DNA of 64,000 nucleotides, taken from NCBI RefSeq assembly GCF_029168945.1, contig NC_083607.1, forward strand, positions 32,287,257 through 32,351,256. The letters are read 5' to 3'. A program made the translations under genes and the position numbers. Within the stretch, counting starts at the first letter, position 1; every line of letters starts with the position of its first letter. The notes beneath the pieces were generated by a model, which saw nothing but the letters and a program-made list of their open reading frames with translations, was not told the DNA's origin and searched no databases. Source of the stretch: Cannabis sativa. Taxonomy: Eukaryota; Streptophyta; Magnoliopsida; Rosales; Cannabaceae. Below are positions 1 through 10,442 of the stretch, piece by piece.

Positions 1-498
1 ATCAAAGAACATGTATAGCACTATTCAGATTGAGCCTGAGCATATCAGGATTCAGATTCTCTTAATCTAAGATCAACTTCTGATATTGACTTAGAAAGAT
101 ACAACGGTCAGTTTACAATATCTTTGACCAAGTTCAATATCGGTCCAGTCCAATGTATACTCCATACATTCGAAACTAGTATACTTTACCACTGTCCTGG
201 AAAGAACATAACACTTACTCCAAGTGTAACTATTTCATCGCTGATTATCACATCAATGTAAATCCAAAACACTGATGAACAGGGACCAAATCTTTTGAAT
301 CATATAATCACAATCACATTCCACTGTGTTGACAATACTGTAATTGTGAATAACTATATGTTCTGGATTTAACTGATATTGTGCATATATATATATATAT
401 TAAATCATAAACATGTAACATACATAAATCACTTCAAGATTCTAAATTGATAACTAATCAGATTGTAATGAGTTTTATTTGGGGCACAGAACCCAACA
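1..498 (-). repeat. Copia B 3' LTR (partial)
   Basis: This is the right-hand part of an LTR of the roughly 1.9-kb copia family found throughout the window. On the minus strand it begins TGTTGGGTTCTGTGCCCC. It matches the 3' portion of 13933-15839 base for base over long stretches, including the stretch beginning at the left edge that recurs near 15345. It is followed at 499 by AACTCCCACTTGC, the complement of a copia polypurine tract. Confidence 0.9.
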
Positions 499-510
499 AA
501 CTCCCACTTG
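499..510 (-). other. Polypurine tract of copia B
   Basis: On the minus strand this reads GCAAGTGGGAGTT immediately upstream of the LTR start TGTTGGG, the usual place and form of the copia plus-strand primer. The same sequence stands beside the 3' LTR of copia E at 52864. Confidence 0.8.
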
Positions 511-648
511 CACTAACATAAAACGAGTTGTGCATTATAATCAATCTTTTACCTCGATCCTCTGATCAAGTGTAGTATATTTGAATCCACCCATATTTCT
601 GGAACCAGGTTCAGAAAACTTATGAAACATCCTTAACTATATGCTTTA
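511..648 (-). other. Copia B 3' internal non-coding sequence, left of the Ty3 insertion
   Basis: This short internal stretch resumes at 7922 after the inserted Ty3-like element. It resembles 52876-53010 in copia E, for example in the AATCAAGTGTAGTA-type stretch. No ORF is present. Confidence 0.6.
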
Positions 649-3179
649 TGTAATACCCGGTAAAAATATACATATATTTTAAATTTTATTTGTTATACAA
701 TTTGTGTGAGAATAAGTATTTATTTATTTCTACTAATAGTGAATAGAGACTATTGCTTAAAATAGTATTGATAGATTTCTAAACATAGTTGAAATTATAG
801 TAAGTGTCAATGTAAAATTTTGGTGTTTTTACGAATTAGGATAATTACTCAAATAAAGCCCAATATGAAAGTCTATTAGAGTTTTATAGATTATTTAGTG
901 GGTTTAATTTATTGTATGAGTGCATTAATTAACATTATAATGGAATTAATGTCACAAAAATTCGTAGGTTTTGATAAATTCGCAGGATTAAAAACTATTT
1001 TACTAAAATGATCATATCTAGAGTTTTAGAGCTCTGATTTAGGTGATTCTAGTGGCGTTGGAAAGATAATTCAAAGATCTATAAATTTGGTAGAAATAGT
1101 TATATCATAATTCGGAATTTTTCTAGGTGAAAACTGAGCCTAAAGTTACGAAATAAAGGGCTTACTTTTAAAATTTAAAAATTTAGATATTTGTTGATTT
1201 AATAATATTTTAGCATTTTATTATATATTATTATTTTTAGTTAACCTAAACCTATCAGAATACGATATCTCATAATCTTTTTATCAAACCCTAAACTATC
1301 ATAGTTTTATTTTTCCTCTCCAAACCAATTAGTCAAAGTCTCATTCTTCTTCATGTTTGCTCCTCTCAAACCTTCCACAGTTCTTCTTATTTTCTACCTT
1401 CATTCTTAAAGTTTTGGATTTATAATCAAGGCTTGCGGGCTTGAGACATCATATAGAAAGTTGTGAAGAGGTATGAAATATTTTCTTGCTCAATAATGCT
1501 AAATGTTATCTAGGGTTCGGACCTATTATATTTTTTCGTTTTCAGAAAAACAAGTTTCAGTAAAGTGATGATATCTCTCTTGATATTGATCTGTTTTTAG
1601 AGATTTTTGTATCTTTGGAAAGCTTATTCGATTTCCCATAAGTTTTATGAAGAAACTTTTTATTAATTCGAAGTCATACTATGTCAAAAAGTTAGTTTTA
1701 TTCAATATCATGTGATTCGTTTCTTGAATCTTGTTCTTGCAAAACTGTTTTGGTAAAATTGTAATATCTCCTTGAATATAATTCCAATTTAAAACACTTT
1801 GGTATCATTGGAAAAGAAATTTAATTTCCTAAAACTTTGATGAAGATGTTATCTTCTAGTTCTGAACCATTCAATGTCAAAAGTTTATATTTTTGCTAAG
1901 TTGTGTAATTCGTTACTCCATATTCTTTCTCAGAAATAGTTTCAGTAAAACAATCAGAACTCCCTCAGTTTTAATCCATTTTTAATGATCTTTATATCAT
2001 TGGAAAGATAATAAAATTTCCTATAATTTTTATGAAGACAACTTTCACTGAATTAGTATATTTGTTGGCCAAAAATAGTGATCTTTCTGCTGTACTGTAA
2101 GAGTACGAATTTTAATGTTAGGGCCTTGAACCATGTGTTGTTATAGGTAGTAGTGACGAGATAACAAGTCTTAAACAGTGGGATTTGAGGATCTTGTCCT
2201 CAACAAGAAAATTCATTGAGGTTCTTGGAGTAGCAAGAAGGTGTTCTTAATTACTGAGGTAAGAAGAGTGGACATCTGTGCACAGGGTGTATGTTGAAAC
2301 ATACAACTGTATTATGGGTTTGTATTTACATGTTTTATTCTATGGTAGATTGTTGTTTTATGCTAATGTTATTAGTGTGTGATAGTGATAAGGCTTTTGA
2401 CTGTTTGTGTGAGGATAGCACTTATTGGATAGGTTTTCTCGTCTTTGGTGTGAGCATAGCACTGCAGGATATATTTTTGGCTGCTTGTATGGGTTTACTT
2501 GCAGGTTATCCTTTCATGGGTGAGTACAACTTGTGAAAAGGGATTGCCCTATTGGATGCCGAGTGTGAGAACAGCACAAGGCAGGGCAAGTTACACTTCA
2601 TGTCTGATCAACATGAGTGGGAGTAGATTATCGTATGTGAGAACAATGTGCGATAAAATACTATGTGTTATATGTGTGAGTATAGCATGCATTAAGATTA
2701 CATTGTGATATGATGTTATATTGTATTTGAGAATAGTATGTGATATGATATGTTGGTATATGTATGCAAATATGGTATGAATTGATTTGATGTTGTGATA
2801 TTGTTATACTTATGACTATGTTATCTGGTTGGGGGGTTATGTCCTACATAGCTCTTCTTACTGGGCGTTAGCTCACGGGTACTCTGTGTGCAGGTAAAGG
2901 CAAAACTATATAGTGAGGGTGGCGAGCTCGAGGCGTGGATTACATGTTAGGGGATTGTCACGATGTTTTGGTTTAAAAATATTTCATTTAAGATTATGAT
3001 TCAAATAGTTTTTGTAAAGCTTTATATTTTAAGGTTATGAATAAATAAATGTTTTGTTTTAAAAATAATGAGATCTCATGCTTAGTTATTTTTCATTAAA
3101 GAAGTCTTTTATTGTCTTTATCTTAAATGGTTTTAAATGGACTAGCTAGTGTGACGTCTCGGGAAATCGGGGCGTTACA
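649..3179 (+). repeat. 5' LTR of the non-autonomous Ty3-like element (2531 bp)
   Basis: Direct repeat of 5394-7921 starting TGTAATACCCGG and ending GGGGCGTTACA. Near 2840-2900 is the stretch TTACTGGGCGTTAGCTCACG followed by GTGTGCAGGTAAAGGC. Short ORFs here, including a 69-residue one repeated in both LTRs, are by-products of the duplication. Confidence 0.95.
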
Positions 3180-3182
3180 ATA

Positions 3183-3194
3183 TGGTATCAGAGC
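3183..3194 (+). other. Primer binding site, tRNA-iMet type
   Basis: TGGTATCAGAGC lies three bases after the 5' LTR end. This is the standard plant initiator-methionine tRNA complement used by many Ty1 and Ty3 elements. Confidence 0.9.
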
Positions 3195-5380
3195 AATACG
3201 GTCCTAAAGGATGTGGTTGACCCTAACATGTAAAGTTCATTGCCACAAGACGAGCTCGACTCACTGTACTGTAAGTTTTAGTTAATCTGTTCATGTTAGT
3301 CTTACATATTTTATGTTGCGTTACATCTTTAGTGTAACTAGAAGTTTTCTTTGTGTTTAGAAGAATATGTCTTAAAATTTTATGGGTAGGATTCGATCTA
3401 TGAGATATTTTTGGAAAAAAAAAATTCAAGGTATTGCTATATTACGTAATTTAAGTTTGATTATTGATAAGTTGTACTTATTTTCATAAATAAGGAGCAT
3501 AAGAAGAGTGTTTTTCAAAAGGAATTGTGTTATAAGCAGATTGGAATAGAGTATGTTAGGAAAAAAAAAGGAATTTAGTTGTTATATTAGTATTTCTAAC
3601 GAGAGTGTATGTTTCAGGTTTAATAAATTAGACATATATAACTATTGGTACGTTCTTAAGTTTGTTTTTTTTAAGTGTTAATGGATAGATAATTTTAAGC
3701 TCTACTCTTTTATTAGAAATAATTAAGTTGAATTTTGGTTAAGGGTGAAATCTAATCATTAAGGTTATAATAGAAGAATAGATTGTGACAGTCAGTAGCC
3801 CCGTGATTCGTAAGGAAATTAGATAGTTTTGTTTGTGTTTGTTTGCATAAATTTAAACTCTTTATGTATTGGAATATGGTTTATGCTTTGTTATTATGAA
3901 AATGTATGTGGTACTGAGAATGTGTGGTATGGACACAATATGAGTTTATGAATTGATATATTGATTAGGGTTGTTTTGACTTGTATATGTTGTATGTTGC
4001 ATTCATATATTGTGTGTTGTATGCTGCAAGTTGTATGCTAACGTCTCAGGTAAAGTGAGGGACCATGGTGGGGTATGATACGGGGTAAGGCCGTTGAATG
4101 TAGAGATACCCTACCCTGCATTTTTCTGAGTCGTGTTTGAAATTATTATGGTGGGGTATGATACGGGATAAGGCCGTTGAATGTAGAGATACCCTACCCT
4201 ACATTTGTCTGATTCGTGTATGACATTGTTATAGTGGGGTATGATACAGTGATGTTACTATTGAATATAGAGATACCCTATCTTATAACAATGGTAGGGC
4301 TACATAGGCCCAGGTTATTATATGGGCAGATTAGGCCCAGGATATTGTAAGGCCAGGCTAGGCCCAGGTTATGTAAGGAATGGCTATGATATGCCAATGT
4401 TATGGTAAAGACATGATATGATTGAAATAATTTTTATATGTTATTGCTATGATTGTGCTATGAGTATGATGTTAGGGTTGTGATCCCTACATATATGTAA
4501 TGGTTTCGTTTAGTACAAATAAATGGTATATGATTAAGCGAGTAAAGAAAAATATATATGAGAATTGGATTAAGCGATTTTCGTTCTCGAGTTATTCTTA
4601 GAAAGAGTGATTTTGATAGAAAATTTTATTCATATTTCATTAGTTGGATGGATTAGTAAATGTTTCTTTTATAGTGATATGCATGTAGCTCATTCCTGAG
4701 AGTATGTTAACTTGTATGCTTCTAAGCCTATATATTGGCTAGCTCGCATGTGTAAGAAGACCTTTAACGATCTTTAGCTCACATGTAGTTCATGTAATTT
4801 ATAGAAGACATGTGGTCTGTTTGAATGACATCGGTTTGTTGATGATATATTGGATCGTTATGTGTAGGGCAACATTCTTAATAATTATGCTACGTAACTA
4901 TAATAACGGAATTGTAGCTTTATGGAGGAAATTAAGTTAAAAAAAAAATAAAAATTAACATTCAATGAAAGAATGGGAACAATTAAAGAGAAGTTTGCAT
5001 AAGTTCTTCTACCCTACTCCTTGTTGTTCGTTATTTTTGTATTGTATAATGTGTTCTCAAGTGGCATATAAGGATGTTCATAAGAGAAGAATTTTTTTAC
5101 AAAATTACGAGCATGTTATTGCAAAACTTATGTATTTAAAGCACATATATGTAAGTTATTGGGATGGAGTATGTTTTGTTATTTAAGTAATGTATAAAGG
5201 AATAACAATACTTAAATTAGACTGTATATGTTATATGTGTTGTAGTTTGACCAATAAGATAAAAGTTAAGTACATATTTGTTGGGTCCATAAGGTAGATA
5301 AGGAGGTCATGTAATAAGTGGTGACAAACATGAAGTCCCTCGTGTATTTGGTAGTTAAATTTCGAGGACGAAATTTCTTT
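3195..5380 (+). other. Non-coding internal region of the Ty3-like element
   Basis: About 2.2 kb of AT-rich DNA with no open frame longer than about 70 codons and no recognisable protein motif apart from the polyprotein-tail scrap just before the polypurine tract. It contains the 83-bp tandem repeat described separately. Mobilisation would need proteins from a related autonomous element. Confidence 0.75.
4066..4314 (+). repeat. Three 83-bp tandem repeats
   Basis: Three direct copies start at 4066, 4149 and 4232, exactly 83 bp apart. Each contains GTGGGGTATGATAC and TAGAGATACCCTA. Copies one and two are nearly identical; copy three has diverged in its second half. Confidence 0.85.
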
Positions 5381-5393
5381 AAGGAGGGTAGAA
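5381..5393 (+). other. Polypurine tract of the Ty3-like element
   Basis: AAGGAGGGTAGAA directly precedes the 3' LTR start TGTAATA, the expected position for the plus-strand primer. Confidence 0.85.
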
Positions 5394-7921
5394 TGTAATA
5401 CCCGGTAAAAATATACATATATTTTAAATTTTATTTGTTATACAATTTGTGTGAGAATAAGTATTTATTTATTTCTACTAATAGTGAATAGAGACTATTG
5501 CTTAAAATAGCATTGATAGATTTCTAAACATAGTTGAAATTATAGTAAGTGTCAATGTAAAATTTTGGTGTTTTTACGAATTAGGATAATTACTCAATTA
5601 AAGCTCAATATGAGTCTATTAGAGTTTTATAGATTATTTAGTGGGTTTAATTTATTGTATGAGTGCATTAAATAACATTATAATGGAATTAATGTCACAA
5701 AAATTCGTAGGTTTTGATAAATTCGCAGGATTAAAAACTATTTTACTAAAATGATCATATCTAGAGTTTTAGAGCTCTGATTTAGGTGATTCTAGTGGCG
5801 TTGGAAAGATAATTCAAAGATCTATAAATTTTGTAGAAATAGTTATATCTTAATTCGGAATTTTTCTAGGTGAAAACTGAGCCTAAAGTTACGAAATAAA
5901 GGGCTTACTTTTAAAATTTAAAAATTTAGATATTTGTTGATTTAATAATATTTTAGCATTTTATTTTATATTATTATTTTTAGTTAACCAAAACCTATCA
6001 GAATACGATATCTCATAATCTTTTTATCAAACCCTAAACTATCATAGTTTTATTTTTCCTCTCCAAACCAATTAGTCAAAGTCTCATTCTTCTTCATGTT
6101 TGCTCCTCTCAAACCTTCCACAGTTCTTCTTATTTTCTACCTTCATTCTTAAAGTTTTGGATTTATAATCAAGGCTTGCGGGCTTGAGACATCATATAGA
6201 AAGTTGTGAAGAGGTATGAAATATTTTCTTGCTCAATAATGCTAAATGTTATCTAGGGTTCGGACCTATTATATTTTTTCATTTTCAGAAAAACAAGTTT
6301 CAGTAAAGTGATGATATCTCTCTTGATATTGATCTGTTTTTAGAGATTTTTGTATCGTTGGAAAGCTTATTCGATTTCCCATAAGTTTTATGAAGAAACT
6401 TTTTATTAATTCGAAGTCATACTATGTCAAAAAGTTAGTTTTATTCAATATCATGTGATTCGTTTCTTGAATCTTGTTCTTGCAAAACTGTTTTGGTAAA
6501 ATTGTAATATCTCCTTGAATATAATTCCAATTTAAAAGACTTTGGTATCATTGGAAATGAAATTTAATTTCCTAAAACTTTGATGAAGATGTTATCTTCT
6601 AGTTCTGAACCATTCAATGTCAAAAGTTTATATTTTTGCTAAGTTGTGTAATTCGTTACTCCATATTCTTTCTCAGAAATAGTTTCAGTAAAATAATCAT
6701 AACTCCCTCAGTTTTAATCCATTTTTAATGATCTTTATATCATTGGAAAGATAATAAAATTTCCTATAATTTTTATGAAGACAACTTTCACTGAATTAGT
6801 ATATTTGTTGGTCAAAAATAGTGATCTTTCTGCTGTACTGTAAGAGTACGAATTTTAATGTTAGGGCCTTGAACCATGTGTTGTTATAGGTAGTAGTGAC
6901 GAGATAACAAGTCTTAAACAGTGGGATTTGAGGATCTTGTCCTCAACAAGAAAATTCATTGAGGTTCTTGGAGTAGCAAGAAGGTGTTCTTAATAACTGA
7001 GGTAAGAAGAGTGGACATCTGTGCACAGGGTGTATGTTGAAACATACAACTGTATTATGGGTTTGTATTTACATGTTTTATTCTATGGTAGATTGTTGTT
7101 TTATGCTAATGTTATTAGTGTGTGATAGTGATAAGGCTTTTGACTGTTTGTGTGAGGATAGCACTTATTGGATAGGTTTTCTGCTGCTGGTGTGAGCATA
7201 GCACTGCAGGATATATTTTTGGCTGCTTGTATGGGTTTACTTGCAGGTTATCCTTTCATGGGTGAGTACAACTTGTGAAAAGGGATTGCCCTATTGGATG
7301 CCGAGTGTGAGAACAGCACAAGGCAGGGCAAGTTACACTTCATGTCTGATCAACATGAGTGGGAGTAGATTATCGTATGTGAGAACAATGTGCGATAAAA
7401 TACTATGTGTTATATGTGTGAGTATAGCATGCATTAAGATTACATTGTGATATGATGTTATATTGTATTTGAGAATAGTATGTGATATGATATGTTGGTA
7501 TATGTATGCAAGTATGGTATGAATTGATTTGATGTTGTGATATTGTTATACTTATGACTATGTTATCTGGTTGGGGGGTTATGTCCTACATAGCTCTTCT
7601 TACTGGGCGTTAGCTCACGGGTACTCTGTGTGCAGGTAAAGGCAAAACTATATAGTGAGGGTGGCGAGCTCGAGGCGTGGATTACATGTTAGGGGATTGT
7701 CACGATGTTTTGGTTTAAAAATATTTCATTTAAGATTATGATTCAAATAGTTTTTGTAAAGCTTTATATTTTAAGGTTATGAATAAATAAATGTTTTGTT
7801 TTAAAAATAATGAGATCTCATGCTTAGTTATTTTTCATTAAAGAAGTCTTTTATTGTCTTTATCTTAAATGGTTTTAAATGGACTAGCTAGTGTGACGTC
7901 TCGGGAAATCGGGGCGTTACA
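5394..7921 (+). repeat. 3' LTR of the non-autonomous Ty3-like element (2528 bp)
   Basis: Direct repeat of 649-3179 with the same termini. Scattered substitutions, one small indel near 5600-5620 and a cluster of changes near 7180-7195 are the main differences. Confidence 0.95.
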
Positions 7922-9575
7922 CTTTACTCATCAAGGGATACTGAAATCCTTACTGCCCATTAAGTACATCTGAACAAACAGAAGACATATCTCTCAAATT
8001 TTAAAATTTGGAATTGAGATAATGCAGTGTAGAATTTTCTTCAGTAAAATAACTTTCTGGAAATTTTGAATTTACAAAGTTATATCTTCTCTGATGAAGC
8101 TTGAATTATTATAGATGGGTTTTTACACTCTTCTACAATGATTCCTCCACCCCAAGAGTAACCACCATCTCAAAATTCTTTATGAGTCGGTGTGGATATT
8201 AGGATCACTAATGCATGGTTCCTTAATATCTAACATATAGGTCACTTTCATAAATCTTTCTTGATTGTCCCCTAATGTTCCCCATTTGATTACTTCTCAG
8301 ATGGCTCCCACTCAATAGTAGATGTCTGGTTAGAAACTTTTAACCTTTTACTATTGTTTTGAGGGGTATCTCGTTGTGACTTATTATCTTAGTCTGAAAC
8401 TGTAAGTTTCTCTAAGACTAGGTCAACAACATAGCAGTCTAGTATTTGAAGTGTAAAATACTTTTTAGAGATTAAGCAATCAAGTCAAGATACCATAAAA
8501 TGTTATGAGGATTAGAAATCTTGACTCAAGTCATTCGAATAGACTATGCAAGAATTCTTCTATCTTATTCTCATAATTCTGATAAGTTATTTCTATCTAT
8601 GTGAATGGTTAGATTTGTTTTATCAGAGGTGTTCTTAAGTTCCTATCACAAATATCAACCAAACAAAGATGGGTAAAGAATTTTATTATTCTCCCACTCA
8701 ACTAAGGTAATGTGATACATTATCAAAGAACTTTAATGGTATCATTAACTATTACAACAGTAAATCTAAACTGGAACATATAATCAAGATCAAGGATTTA
8801 TTCTGATAATAGCTAATTTATTATATTATTTCCATGTTTAAATTTATGTGTCACAAAGAGTACTGTGGAATAAAGTCCACCCCTGAGTATATAGAGATTA
8901 TGATCCACCCCTAAAGGTCGTAAAGATCATGATTCCCTAAGTGTGATAGAGAGTATGTGGAGTTGAATATAATCCAGAGTTCATTAGATATAAAAGATCG
9001 TTGAACTGCATATTATTCTTAACTTTTCTCCACCCCTATCAGATCAAAAGATCTTTTTATTAAACAAATTCTCAATAATTGTTTTAGAATTAACAATTAT
9101 TCATAAACATAGAAATAATCTCTAATGTTTATGTAGTAATAACTCTGTAAGGAGTTTAAATAACTATAGAATTTGTATCAATAATAAAAACACATGCACA
9201 TACAAACATAATAAATATAACGATTGGTAATCGATTTATAAGATAAAGTACTGAAGCTCAACTCATAAATTGCAATTAAAAATAAATTTTATTATAAACC
9301 AAAAATTGTTTGTAATATTATGAGAACCAAACAGGGAATAAAATCCCAAACTTGAAATCTAAATTGTTTGAAAAATTAAACAATTAATTCAAAAAAAAAT
9401 AAGTGAGCTTCTTCTTTATCATAGACGACCTCCATCCACCATCCAGCTTTCAGATCCAACTCGCTAAAACAGCATCTGAGTTTAAGAAGCTTGAGCTATA
9501 AGAAGAATAATAAACAAGGTTAGTAGTCCAGAATTAATAATCCAAATGGATAATAATTCACTAAAACACATCAAT
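7922..9575 (-). pseudogene. Copia B decayed pol and 3' region
   Basis: There is no ORF of note, but on the minus strand a scrap around 9010-9055 still reads like the copia integrase segment ending SDRGGE. It matches the intact-looking copy in copia C at 21830-21880 at the DNA level. Several CCACCCC-type stretches (8147, 8879, 8913, 9032) recur in copia E. The region is shared in outline with E (52864-55432), so the family may be propagated with a degenerate pol. Whether this is decay after insertion or an inherited non-autonomous structure cannot be settled from two copies. Confidence 0.6.
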
Positions 9576-10442
9576 TTATAAAGAAATACCTTGTTTCTTT
9601 GCAAGAAGTTTAGGACATTGGGATTTCCAATAGCCCTTTTCATTGCAGTAGAAACATTTTCCTTTCGGTGTATTGCCAGAAGCTCCAGCCTTTTTATTCT
9701 TAGCTGCTTTCGCAGCTTGAGCTCACTTCTTGGCATTTTTCTACTTCTTCTTATTATTGAATTTGGAAGTTGAAGCAACGTGTGCCTCAGGATTACTCGT
9801 CTTATTACCATTTCCAGAATTCTGAGGTTTATTCCCTCTTTTCTTGGGACCTCCAATCAAATTTTCATATGTCTGAAGGTCGTTGACTAACGTATGAAAG
9901 TCTTGTTCCTTCTTATTCATGACATAATTTGATGTATAGGCTAGATAGTCTGGAGTCAGACTATTCAAGATGAAACTCACTTGAGTGGTCTGATCCATTT
10001 CAGCACCATGATTCTGGGCTTCCTGGAAATAACTTGCCATCTAGAGAAGGTGATCACGCACATTCTGATGGGGTTCCATCCTTGCATTGATGAATTTCTT
10101 AGTCGCGTCAAAGCGAGAGTGGATAGATGCCATACCAAATAGCTCAGTTAACTGCGTCATGATTTCTGCAGCCGTGACAGTGTTAGCAAACCTTGTTTTC
10201 AAGGTGTCAACCATGCTGGAAAGCATGAAGTAACGAGCTTTATTGTTAGCATTCTGCCTACGCTCGAACTTCGCTTTAACAGCTTTGGTTGCGTTGTCAC
10301 CTGGCTGCTCAGGGGACGGCTCAGTCAACACAAACAGGGCACTTTCACCTATGAGAGCAATATTAATGTTCTCTCTCCATTATGGGAAGTTAGCTCCATT
10401 TAGCTTATTTTCAGTCAACAGTGATAACATGGGATTCGACAT
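9576..10442 (-). pseudogene. Copia B Gag (UBN2-type), decayed
   Basis: Ty1/copia Gag, the capsid and nucleocapsid protein that would package element RNA in cytoplasmic particles. Reading starts at the ATG at 10442 (MSNPMLSLLT). The frame contains a UBN2-like capsid region with ARYFMLSSM and TQVSFILNSLTPDY, then a basic tail and a zinc knuckle near 9610-9650 (CFYCNEKGYWKSQC). In the knuckle the usual His is Tyr, a change one transition away. The frame is unbroken by indels but has several internal stops (after NFP, after HLL, and in the Lys-rich tail). Most look like single C-to-T or G-to-A changes from Gln or Trp codons, the pattern left by cytosine methylation. Family is clear; function is lost. 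Confidence 0.85.

Larger units (their letters stand above)
649..7921 (+). mobile_element. Non-autonomous Ty3-like LTR element (7.27 kb)
   Basis: Complete element: LTRs 649-3179 and 5394-7921, a perfect TSD CTTTA at 644-648 and 7922-7926, primer site at 3183 and polypurine tract at 5381. The LTRs begin TGTAATACCC and end GGGCGTTACA, a style common in plant Ty3 chromoviruses. The internal 2.2 kb has no gag, protease, RT or integrase. Just before the polypurine tract there is a scrap (around 5357-5390) resembling the C-terminal end of a Ty3 polyprotein. That suggests an autonomous parent whose coding region was lost. The LTRs differ at roughly 20-25 of 2,530 positions by eye, so it is one of the youngest insertions here. 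Confidence 0.93.

Noticed and set aside
2499..2708. A 69-residue ORF present identically at 2499-2708 and 7241-7450
   Set aside because: It repeats only because both lie in the two LTRs of one young element. No motif, no ATG context and no conservation beyond the duplication.
4050..4320. CRISPR-like array
   Set aside because: The 83-bp units are contiguous near-identical repeats without unique spacers, and the DNA is a plant retroelement.
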